Origin: Corynebacterium efficiens YS-314
GTDB taxonomy: Bacteria > Actinomycetota > Actinomycetes > Mycobacteriales > Mycobacteriaceae
Length of the DNA: 64,000 bases
Assembly (NCBI RefSeq): GCF_000011305.1
Contig: NC_004369.1
Location: 2,914,001-2,978,000, forward strand
Direction: 5' to 3'
Position 1 is the first letter of the stretch. The number at the start of each line of letters is the position of its first letter. Under the pieces are notes generated by a model. It saw only the letters and a program-made list of their open reading frames with translations. It searched no databases and was not told the DNA's origin. Shown here piece by piece: positions 1 through 7,780 of this stretch. Position numbers and translations under genes: made by a program.

Positions 1-646
1 CCGGTCCAGTGCACCACGTCCCACTCGCCGAAACGGCGGCCGTTGGGTTCCAGGACCACGTACCGGCAGTTGCCCAGGTAGGTCCTGAATGCCCAGTTGG
101 GGTCCACCCCGGAGGCATGCGTGGCCACGATCCGGATCACGGCACCGTGGCTGACGATTGCCACATCACGGTCATCATCCAGGTCGTGGCTGTCCATGAT
201 CCGGTCCAGGGTGGGCTGGTAGCGGTTCAGTACATCTTTGTAGGTTTCCCCACCGGGCAGGGCCGCGGTGGGATCGCCGTGGAGCCAACCGTTGAGGGCG
301 GTGGAGTAGGTCATGTGGGCCTCCTCATCACCGCGCATCTCAAAGTCGCCGGCATCAATCTCGTGGATGCCGTGGACCACGTCGAGGGGCACGGTGCCCT
401 CCTGCAGGTCACGGGCCTTCTCGAAGGTGTTGGTAGCCAGCACCGCGGTCTGCTGGGCGCGCAGCACGATGGAACTGTACACATGCGCGAGCCGGTCACC
501 GCTGTAGCCGGCGAGTTCGTGGCCGACCTTGAGGGCCTGTCGACGGCCCTGATCGGTGAGTTCCGCGCCCGGGGGCCGGGTGTCCAGAAGATGCCGGACA
601 TTGTTGTGGGTCTGTCCGTGCCTGACCAGAATGATCCTGCCAGCCA
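1..646 (-). CDS. Histidine phosphatase / phosphoglycerate-mutase-like protein (partial, C-terminus outside window)
   Basis: The reading frame begins at the ATG complementary to 644-646 and runs off the left edge, so about 215 residues are visible. The N-terminus reads MAGRIILVRHGQTHNN; R9-H10-G11 is the phosphohistidine RHG signature of the histidine phosphatase superfamily. A second conserved block, VSHGAVIR, supplies the second catalytic His near residue 165. Family members are small-molecule or sugar-phosphate phosphatases or cofactor-dependent mutases, and the substrate cannot be read from sequence. It lies 5 bp downstream of pheA on the same strand, so the two are probably co-transcribed, an arrangement I recall from C. 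glutamicum. Confidence 0.85.
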
Positions 647-651
647 TTGCT

Positions 652-1608
652 CTAGTACTCCCTGCCTTCCAGTACGGCGCGGACCCAGTCGTCCGCCTTC
701 TCCAGGCGGGCGATGTCATCCGCCCAGGTGTTCTCGTCATCGCTATCCCGCGGGGCGGGCCACGAACCCAGGAATACCAGGTCCTCGGCCTGCATGTGCA
801 GGGCGCGGAGGGCCTCCCGGACAGGCAGGTCCTCGATGTGGCCGATGAAATCGAGGTGGAAACGGTAGGTGCCGAAGGTCTTCCGCGTCGGGCGGGACTC
901 GATGCGCGCCAGGTCCACCCCGCGCAGGGCGAATTCATTGAGGGCGCGCACCAGGCTGCCGGGAACATTGGGCAGGGCGAAGACCACGGCGGTGTGATCG
1001 TGGCCGGTGCGGGGTGGTGGGGCGATGCGTCTGCGCACAGCCACGAAACGGGTGCGGGCGCCACGGATGTCAGCCACATCGTCGACAAGCTTACTCAGGC
1101 CAAACAGGTCGGCCGCACGCTCGGGGGCGGCGGCGGCGTCGGCACCGTTCTCGGCGACGAGCTGCGCGGCGGCGGCGTTGGAGGATGCCGAGACGAAACG
1201 TGCGTCCGGAACGGTGGCGGCCATCCAGTTCTTGATCTGCTGGTGGGCGACCGGGTGGGTGGCCAGGGTGCGGATATCGGCAAGTTCGGTGCCGGGGCGC
1301 GCCATGATGGTGAAGGAGACCTCGATGGCCTCCTCAGCGAAGATCTGCACGTCGGAGCCCTGATCCAGGGCATCGTAGGTGGGGGTGACAAAACCGTCGA
1401 CGAAGTTCTCAATGGCCACCACCGCGAAATCCGCGGCCCCCTCACGCACGGCATCCACGGCCTGCTGGGGGGAGTTCACCGGCAGCTGGGTGATCTCCCC
1501 GTCGCCGAACTCCCCACGCTCCGCGAAGCGGATCAGGGCGGCCTCGGTGAAGGTTCCTGCAGGTCCCAGATAGGACACGACGGTGGGTGTGGTGGCTTCG
1601 CTGCTCAT
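652..1608 (-). CDS. pheA: Prephenate dehydratase
   Basis: This 318-residue enzyme converts prephenate to phenylpyruvate in phenylalanine biosynthesis. The N-terminal block SYLGPAGTFTEAA (12-24) opens the periplasmic-binding-like catalytic domain, and T186-R187-F188 is the catalytic TRF motif. A C-terminal ACT domain (about 205-290) carries the ESRP motif (237-240) that binds phenylalanine, so feedback inhibition is expected. There is no chorismate mutase domain, as is usual for the monofunctional actinobacterial enzyme. It is divergent from the amidase gene, with only about 40 bp between the two starts. Confidence 0.95.
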   Translation of the reverse strand: MSSEATTPTVVSYLGPAGTFTEAALIRFAERGEFGDGEITQLPVNSPQQAVDAVREGAADFAVVAIENFVDGFVTPTYDALDQGSDVQIFAEEAIEVSFTIMARPGTELADIRTLATHPVAHQQIKNWMAATVPDARFVSASSNAAAAQLVAENGADAAAAPERAADLFGLSKLVDDVADIRGARTRFVAVRRRIAPPPRTGHDHTAVVFALPNVPGSLVRALNEFALRGVDLARIESRPTRKTFGTYRFHLDFIGHIEDLPVREALRALHMQAEDLVFLGSWPAPRDSDDENTWADDIARLEKADDWVRAVLEGREY

Positions 1609-1648
1609 GGTTACTCAGCTTAACCGGTGTTCACTACTGTGGTTGTTC

Positions 1649-2788
1649 ATGTCCGTTGCCACACTGTCCGCGCGCCTGTCCACGATGACCCCCGCTGAAC
1701 ACGGTTTCGCCTGGTTCGATCCGGAGGTGACCGTCGGGCATGGGCGCGGGCCCCTGCGGGGCATGGTGATCCCGGCGAAGGATCTGCACCATGTGGCCGG
1801 TATGCCCACCGCCTTCGGGTCCGCCGGGCGGCAGGTGCAGGCCACGGAAACCGACCCGTTTCTGCAGGCACTCATCGACCGGGGCGCGATCATCGCCGGC
1901 AAGACCCAGACCAGCGAACTCGGCCTGACCGCCTACTGCGAACCCGTCGGTCTGCCCACCCCGGACAACCCGGTCCTGCCCGGTCACACCACCGGCGGGT
2001 CCTCCGGGGGTGCGGCCGTGGCGGTGGCACGGATGCTTGTCGACGCGGCACACGCCTCCGACGGCGGCGGCTCCATCCGGGTTCCGGCCGCAGCGTGCCA
2101 GGTGGTGGGCTTCAAACCCGCCCACGATTCCCGCGGCGGCATGCCCGCCACGCAGGGTTTCATCACCCGCGACATCCCCACCCAGGCGCGCCTGCACGCC
2201 CTCACCCCGGTGGTGCGCCCCTTGCGCGTCGGTGTGCTGCTGGAGCCGGTGCATGCGGATACGACCGTGGATGACCACTTTGTGAACACGGTGGAGAAGG
2301 TGGCCCGGCGGTTGGAGCAGCTCGGCCACGAGGTGGTGCCGGTGGGTCGCCCCTATGGTAGTTGGGCATTCGAGGCCTTTGCTGCGGTGCTGGCGATGCG
2401 TTCCTGCTCCATAGAGGACCCCGGCGCGGGTGACACCAGCGCGATCGTGGGGTGGTTGCGTGAGCAGGGCCGGAGCCAGTCGCCGGTCGCGCGGGGCCGG
2501 GCGGTGGCGGCCTTTGACTCGGTGGGCGATGCGGTGCGGGAGAGCTGGGATGTGGATGTGGTGCTCAGCCCCACGCTCGCGTTCCCACCACCGCCTCTCG
2601 GTCATTTCTCCTCACTGGGCCCCGAGGGGGATTTCCTGGAACAGACCCGGTGGACCCCGTGGGCGACCACCTACAACATGACCGGCGGCGCGGCGATGAG
2701 CGTGCCGGTGGACGGGGTGGGCGTGCACATGGGCGCGGTGCGCGTGGGCAACGCCGAGATCCTCGGGCTGGGAGGGCAGCTGTTATGA
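1649..2788 (+). CDS. Amidase signature family protein
   Basis: The start is taken as ATG 1649 (379 aa), because upstream in-frame codons run into the pheA coding region. The Ser-cisSer-Lys triad of amidase-signature hydrolases is visible: Lys44 in IPAKD, the cis-Ser in GGSSGG (about 116-121) and the nucleophile Ser142 in DGGGSIRVP. The family hydrolyses amide bonds of small amides; the substrate is unknown. At 379 aa it is shorter than the usual 450-500 aa, with a compact region after the catalytic core. Its stop codon overlaps the next start (ATGA at 2785-2788), indicating translational coupling with the CPBP membrane protein. Confidence 0.85.
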   Translation: MSVATLSARLSTMTPAEHGFAWFDPEVTVGHGRGPLRGMVIPAKDLHHVAGMPTAFGSAGRQVQATETDPFLQALIDRGAIIAGKTQTSELGLTAYCEPVGLPTPDNPVLPGHTTGGSSGGAAVAVARMLVDAAHASDGGGSIRVPAAACQVVGFKPAHDSRGGMPATQGFITRDIPTQARLHALTPVVRPLRVGVLLEPVHADTTVDDHFVNTVEKVARRLEQLGHEVVPVGRPYGSWAFEAFAAVLAMRSCSIEDPGAGDTSAIVGWLREQGRSQSPVARGRAVAAFDSVGDAVRESWDVDVVLSPTLAFPPPPLGHFSSLGPEGDFLEQTRWTPWATTYNMTGGAAMSVPVDGVGVHMGAVRVGNAEILGLGGQLL

Positions 2789-3513
2789 CGCGTGCGCGCA
2801 TCCGGGTGGAGATCCTCGTGGTCCTGGCCGTCACCTTCGGCGCGAGCGGCCTGCGCTCCCTGCTCCGGCTTGTCGACGACCTCCTCTCCCCCACCGCCCT
2901 CAACGACCAGGCTGTCTCCCTCAACGCCCCGCAGGCCCAGGGCATCTGGCTGGACCTGGCCCTGCAGCTGGTCTCTGCCGGAGTGCTGTTCTCCTGGGGA
3001 GGCTTGGCACTGTATCTGCTCGCCGATGACGGGTTCCGCTTTGGGAGGATCCGGTGGGGTGATCTCGGCTGGGGTGCGGGACTGGCCGCGCTGATCGGTC
3101 TGCCAGGTCTCATCTTCTACGCCAGTGCCGTTCACCTGGGCTTGTCCAAGCAAGTCATCCCCACCACCCTGGACAGCCCCTGGTGGGAGATACCGATCCT
3201 GCTGGTGTGGTCCGGCGCGAACGCCTTCGCCGAGGAGATCGTGGTGGTGTTCTGGCTGCTCACCCGCCTGCGTGGCCTGGGTTGGAGCGTGCCGGCGATG
3301 ATCATCGCCTCCTCGGTGCTGCGCGGTTCCTATCACCTGTATCAGGGCGTGTCGGCTGGCTTCGGCAACATCATCATGGGCGTCATCTTCGCCTGGTTCT
3401 ACCACCGCACCGGCAAGGTGTGGCCCCTGGTGTTCGCCCACTTCCTCATCGATGCCGTTGCGTTTGTGGGATACACCGCCCTGGGTGGGGATCTGAGCTG
3501 GCTGGGGTTGTAA
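2785..3513 (+). CDS. CPBP-family (CAAX protease-like) integral membrane protein
   Basis: A 242-residue multi-spanning membrane protein starting at the ATG that overlaps the amidase stop. The CPBP/Abi core is recognisable: a paired glutamate in FAEEIVVVF (motif 1), RGSYHLYQG (motif 2) and HFLIDAVAF (motif 3). Catalytic CPBP proteases normally have EExxxR in motif 1; here the Arg position is Val, so proteolytic activity is uncertain. Family roles include prenylated-protein processing and bacteriocin self-immunity. Coupling to an amidase gives no clear functional clue. Confidence 0.75.
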   Translation: MTRARIRVEILVVLAVTFGASGLRSLLRLVDDLLSPTALNDQAVSLNAPQAQGIWLDLALQLVSAGVLFSWGGLALYLLADDGFRFGRIRWGDLGWGAGLAALIGLPGLIFYASAVHLGLSKQVIPTTLDSPWWEIPILLVWSGANAFAEEIVVVFWLLTRLRGLGWSVPAMIIASSVLRGSYHLYQGVSAGFGNIIMGVIFAWFYHRTGKVWPLVFAHFLIDAVAFVGYTALGGDLSWLGL

Positions 3514-4148
3514 CGGGAACAGAGCATCGGGTGCTGCCACTCCGGACATGCGGGGTGCTGCGCTGTTGACCGCGCTGCCTGGCCCCGGTGCCCTGGGGAG
3601 ATTTCTCCAACCTCACCCTGCCGGACCAGGATGGTGTGACACACCGTGGCTTTCCTCACCTGATCAACATCAACAGGCCTACCAGGCGGGCCTTACTGTG
3701 AATGACCCCATTGAATGCACAGCAAAACTTCAGCAATAGAGGGACCCGCCAGTCCTAATTTGCAGCGTTCTAGTGATCCATTTTCAGAATGGAGGGGATG
3801 GAAGCCCCTCCAAAGCGGTCGAAACTGAGGGAATCTTGCCACGGGGCCCCTGATTTCCCACATGGATGAAGAATCCTCACTCTGGAATTAGCATTCTCAC
3901 CCCCCGAAAACCACCCCGCACCCCTCCGGCAGCACAGCAATTCTCGCAGCTAGATACCTATTTTCAGAAGATAAATATCAATCAGATAACGGGTAGGTTG
4001 ATTCTAAATTGCATCATATCGGAAAGCTGTTAGAGTTTTAGCTATAAAATAACATTGGTTTCTCAGGTTGCTGCGCTCACAGGTTCACCGAGCGATACAC
4101 CCTCAATCGAGATGTCTGCGCTCCACCTGACTTTTCTGAAAGAAGATC
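3514..4148 (+). promoter_or_regulatory. Long upstream region of the pilus locus
   Basis: These 635 bp hold no convincing gene; the short frames in them lack ribosome binding sites and family resemblance. The stretch 3950-4060 is clearly more AT-rich than its surroundings. It contains a good -10-like TATAAA at 4043-4048, which would start a transcript about 95 nt before the major pilin. I see no strong -35 partner. A Shine-Dalgarno-like GAAAGAAG lies just before ATG 4149. The length and composition suit a regulated promoter. Confidence 0.4.
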
Positions 4149-5702
4149 ATGCACACCACGCATAAGCGCATCTCGGCAGCAGTTCTCAGCCTCGCCCTGG
4201 GCTTCGCCACCATCGGCGCACCAGTATTCACCCCCACCGCCCTCGCCCAAACCAGCATCAGCGCAGGCCAGGTATCCACCGTTAACCTGAACACGCCAGT
4301 CAGTCTCACGATCAACAAGTACCAGGGCCTCCCGGTTGCGGACCCTGCAGATTTGACCAACCTACCGCCACTCGCTGCTGAGTTCACCATCGAAAAGGTG
4401 GTACTCACCAATGGACTGGACACCCTGGCAGGCTGGCAGGAAGTAGCCAATCTCACCCCTGCAACAGTCAACACCGATGCTACCTTCAATGGAACCGGCG
4501 ACCTCACAGTAACCACAGATTCCATCACCGGAAGTGTCCTCGTTGATGCGGACGACACCACGGACTTCACCGCAGGTGTGTATCTGGTCACGGAGAGCCC
4601 ACTAACCGGACATACTGTCGCTAAGCCTTTCCTCGTCACCCTGCCTTTCACCGACGCTACAACCGATGGCTGGAACTACCATCAGGTCGTTAACCCCAAG
4701 AACCAGGCTGACATCCTGATTGAGAAGGATGTGCGTGACCCAGGTGCCACCCTTGGCTCCACCCTCAACTACACAATCACCGCACCACTGCCTGCCGGTG
4801 ATCTGAGTAGCCTCTCCATCGTGGATGACCTCCCAGATGAGCTCACACCAGCAACCACAGTTGTTGTTTCTACCAAAGTAGACGCAACAGCCACTCCAGT
4901 CGCTTTCCCCCTGACCGACACCACACCAGTTCTGGACGATGGTGACGGCAACCAGCTCACCATTGATTTCGGGCCAACTGACCTTGCTGCGCTGCAGGGA
5001 ATGCGCCTGACGAACCCCGCTTTGGAGCTGGTGGTCACTTTCACTGCGGATATCCTTAGTCTCCCATCAAACGGCATCATCGAAAACCATGCCGTAATCA
5101 ACCTGCCAGGTGGACTGTCTTACAGCACAGATGACCCGAATGATCCGAATGATGGTGCCCAGACGCGCTTGGGCAGCCTTATTATTAACAACCTCAACGC
5201 GGACGGTGATCCGCTTACCGTTGCTGGAGCTGAGTTCCAACTATGGCGTTGCAGCCTCAACAACTCGAATAAGTGGGAAGTGTCCGACGGGCCAATCAGT
5301 GCCGTCCAGGAAGTCGGAGGCGTTCCAACAACCATGGACACCTTCATATCCGACGGTTCGGGTATTGCATCGGTCACCGGTGTTCAGCTGGCCAATTGGG
5401 TAAACAACGGTGCCCCCGCTTTTTCCACTCCCCCGATCGACGAGGATCTCTGTGTCGTCCAGACCCTCCCACCAGCTGACCATGTGTTAAACCCTGAACC
5501 TTCTGAGGTCACCACGGTAGGCGGCGATGATTTCGTCATGACCGCCGATGTCACCAACCTCGAGGACAGCATCACCGGCCAGCTCCCCGCAACCGGTGGT
5601 GGCGGCACCCTGGCGATGATCGCCGCCGGTGTCCTCGTGGCGATCGCCGGTGGGTTCGCGGCACTGCGTGGCAACCGGGGTGGTACCCGCGCCCGCAGGT
5701 AA
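4149..5702 (+). CDS. Major pilin subunit, LPxTG-anchored (SpaA/SpaD-type)
   Basis: 517 aa. A Sec signal peptide (1-34, ending LAQ) precedes the mature chain. The segment W175-NYHQVVNPKN (175-185) matches the corynebacterial pilin motif (WxxxVxVYPKN), with Lys184 as the residue expected to be joined to the next subunit. YLVTES (145-150) resembles an E-box that guides isopeptide-bond formation. The C-terminus has the sorting signal LPATG (479-483), a hydrophobic stretch and a basic tail. It would be polymerised by the class C sortase next to it and form the shaft of a surface fibre. It heads a five-gene pilus locus. Base composition is lower in GC than the flanking housekeeping genes. Confidence 0.9.
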   Translation: MHTTHKRISAAVLSLALGFATIGAPVFTPTALAQTSISAGQVSTVNLNTPVSLTINKYQGLPVADPADLTNLPPLAAEFTIEKVVLTNGLDTLAGWQEVANLTPATVNTDATFNGTGDLTVTTDSITGSVLVDADDTTDFTAGVYLVTESPLTGHTVAKPFLVTLPFTDATTDGWNYHQVVNPKNQADILIEKDVRDPGATLGSTLNYTITAPLPAGDLSSLSIVDDLPDELTPATTVVVSTKVDATATPVAFPLTDTTPVLDDGDGNQLTIDFGPTDLAALQGMRLTNPALELVVTFTADILSLPSNGIIENHAVINLPGGLSYSTDDPNDPNDGAQTRLGSLIINNLNADGDPLTVAGAEFQLWRCSLNNSNKWEVSDGPISAVQEVGGVPTTMDTFISDGSGIASVTGVQLANWVNNGAPAFSTPPIDEDLCVVQTLPPADHVLNPEPSEVTTVGGDDFVMTADVTNLEDSITGQLPATGGGGTLAMIAAGVLVAIAGGFAALRGNRGGTRARR

Positions 5703-5792
5703 TCACCGCAACCGCTGATAACGCTCCTGCCACGGGACGTCCCCGCGTGGGACTCCCCGTGGCAGGGGAACTGAAGAGAGAAGTCACTGATC

Positions 5793-6677
5793 ATGGGTGC
5801 CCACACGCAACCCGCGCCTCCCAGGCCTGCCCCCGCCTATGGGCGGAGCCGGGGATATGTGCTGCGTTTTGTGGTCGCACCCATGCTTCTGGTCATTCTC
5901 GGAATCGGGATAATGCTGGCCCCGGTGGTGAGCACCCAATATCAGAATCTCCAGCAGGCGCAGACCGCCCGGGACTATACCGAGCAGATGCAGCAGCACA
6001 ACGCGGCGGAGCTGCAGGCCCAGTGGGAGAATGCGGGGCGGTGGAATGCGTCGATAAGCACCCCGGCGACGGGGGATCCCTGGCTGGACCCGCAACCCGA
6101 CGCCGACCCCCACTACCTCTCCTACCTGCAGGAACTGAACATCACGCCGGTGATGGCACGCATCCGGGTGCCGTCGGTGCAGATCGATCTTCCGGTGTAC
6201 CACGGCACATCGGAGCAGACCCTGGCCCATGGTGTCGGGCATCTCTACGGTTCGGCGCTCCCGGTTGGCGGGCCCGGTACACATGCGGTGTTGACTGGGC
6301 ACACGGGGATCGCGACGGCAACACTCTTCGACAACCTCGTCGATGTCGTGGACGGTGATCTCGTGCTGGTGGATGTGCTCGGTGACACGCTGGCCTACCG
6401 GGTCGATCAGATCAGGGTGGTCCTGCCCCATGAGGTCGGGGCATTGCGCGCCCGGGCGGATGCGGATCTGTTGACGCTGATCACGTGCACCCCTTACGGC
6501 GTGAACACCCACCGGCTACTGGTCACCGGCGAACGGGTGGAGCTGGACGCGGTGGACGAACCGGTTGCGGGGATCCCCTGGCAGCCGTGGATGTTCTGGG
6601 CAGTGGCGCTGAGCGCGCTGACGCTGCTCCTCACCCTGACGGTGTGGTTGATACGACGAAGGAGGGACAACCGGTGA
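5793..6677 (+). CDS. Class C (pilus-polymerising) sortase 1
   Basis: 294 aa with one N-terminal and one C-terminal membrane segment, typical of class C sortases. Catalytic residues are visible as His170 (LTGHTG), Cys232 (TLITCTPYG) and Arg241. D95-P96-W97 sits where class C enzymes carry the DPW/DPF lid that plugs the active site. The enzyme would cleave LPATG of the upstream pilin and link subunits through the pilin-motif lysine. It lies between major and minor pilin genes, and its stop overlaps the next GTG start (GTGA). Confidence 0.93.
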   Translation: MGAHTQPAPPRPAPAYGRSRGYVLRFVVAPMLLVILGIGIMLAPVVSTQYQNLQQAQTARDYTEQMQQHNAAELQAQWENAGRWNASISTPATGDPWLDPQPDADPHYLSYLQELNITPVMARIRVPSVQIDLPVYHGTSEQTLAHGVGHLYGSALPVGGPGTHAVLTGHTGIATATLFDNLVDVVDGDLVLVDVLGDTLAYRVDQIRVVLPHEVGALRARADADLLTLITCTPYGVNTHRLLVTGERVELDAVDEPVAGIPWQPWMFWAVALSALTLLLTLTVWLIRRRRDNR

Positions 6678-7780
6678 AGAAACTGCTGATCATCCTGCTC
6701 ACCATCGTGGTGGCGGCTTTCCCGCAGGCCACCCACGCGCAGGAGCAGGTGGGGTCGCTGACCGTGAAGAAACTGCCCACCACGCTCGACTCGCCGGGCA
6801 TGCACCCGGTCGCCTTCGAGCTCACCGGGGACACCCTGGCAGCCCCGGTGGTCCTCCGGAGCGACACCGACACGGTCCGGTTCAGCGACCTCGCGCCGGG
6901 CATCTACACCGTGCGCGAGCTCCCCACGCACGTCGGCGATGTGGCTCGGCTCTCCATCGCGCCCACGACGGTCACCATCCCCCGCGGTGGGCTTTACGAC
7001 GTCATCATCGGCCCGAAACCCCAACCCCTGACCCTGCTGAAAACAGCGGATGTGACCTCCATTCAACCCGGTGGGGACTTCACCTACACGCTCGACGGCA
7101 CGGTCCCCCTGCCTGATATCAACGGCCAGCTCCACCGGTACATCCTCCGCGATGCGCTCCCCTACGGGGTGGCACGAACCGACACTGGTTTGGTGTCGGT
7201 ATCGCTGGAGAGCCGCGGGGCATCGGTTGGGCTGCGAGCCGGCGAGCATTACACCGTGAGCCATCAGGATGATCCCGTCGTCCGGGCGGTGTTCACCGAT
7301 TCCGGCCTGGACCTCCTCGCCCGGGAACGCACCGCCAATGCCGGTCTTGTTGTCAGATTCACCTTCAGCGTCAAGGCAGCCGATTCCCTTCCGGTGGGCA
7401 GCCAGATCCTCAACATCGCCTCCCTCTACCCGGATGGTTACCCAGAGAACGGTGGGGATTCGGTCCGCTCCAATGAACATTCGATCTGGGTGGTGCAACC
7501 CGGAGCTCCCTCACCGACCACCATCCCGGCAGGGAAAACAACCACACCGACATCGACCGCGACGTCCACCGCAGGGTCCGCAACGCCCACCGCAGGGTCC
7601 GCAACGCCCACCCCCACGACAGGTGCTGTCACCGCACCTGCAGACACCACTCCCCGGGAGAACACCACCAGGTCATCCGGGCTGGCCTCCACCGGTGCCA
7701 GCATCCTCGGGTTCATCACAGTCGGGCTTCTCCTGTCCGCCATCGGACTGACTATCATTCTGCGAGGTCGTCGTGAGTAA
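6674..7780 (+). CDS. Minor pilin, LPxTG-like anchor (SpaB/SpaE-type)
   Basis: Start GTG 6674 overlaps the sortase stop; it is preferred because it is followed directly by a signal peptide (MKKLLIILLTIVVAAFPQATHAQ). The 368-aa product has an N-terminal prealbumin-like repeat region with GIYTVRELPT, resembling an E-box. A D2-like domain follows, then a Thr/Pro/Ala-rich stalk. It ends with a sorting signal LASTG, a hydrophobic helix and a basic tail. The position between two class C sortases suits a shaft-decorating or base subunit. The stop codon overlaps the start of the next gene. Confidence 0.85.
   Translation: MKKLLIILLTIVVAAFPQATHAQEQVGSLTVKKLPTTLDSPGMHPVAFELTGDTLAAPVVLRSDTDTVRFSDLAPGIYTVRELPTHVGDVARLSIAPTTVTIPRGGLYDVIIGPKPQPLTLLKTADVTSIQPGGDFTYTLDGTVPLPDINGQLHRYILRDALPYGVARTDTGLVSVSLESRGASVGLRAGEHYTVSHQDDPVVRAVFTDSGLDLLARERTANAGLVVRFTFSVKAADSLPVGSQILNIASLYPDGYPENGGDSVRSNEHSIWVVQPGAPSPTTIPAGKTTTPTSTATSTAGSATPTAGSATPTPTTGAVTAPADTTPRENTTRSSGLASTGASILGFITVGLLLSAIGLTIILRGRRE
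7570..7611 (+). repeat. Two perfect 21-bp tandem repeats in the minor-pilin stalk
   Basis: The 21-bp unit beginning CGCAGGGTCCGC occurs at 7570-7590 and again at 7591-7611 without mismatch. It encodes a 7-residue Thr/Ala/Pro/Gly/Ser repeat in the stalk before the LASTG signal. An in-frame repeat here could vary in copy number and change stalk length. Confidence 0.9.

Noticed and set aside
7570..7611. Short tandem repeat considered as the start of a CRISPR array
   Set aside because: There are only two 21-bp units without spacers, and they encode an in-frame stalk repeat in a pilin.
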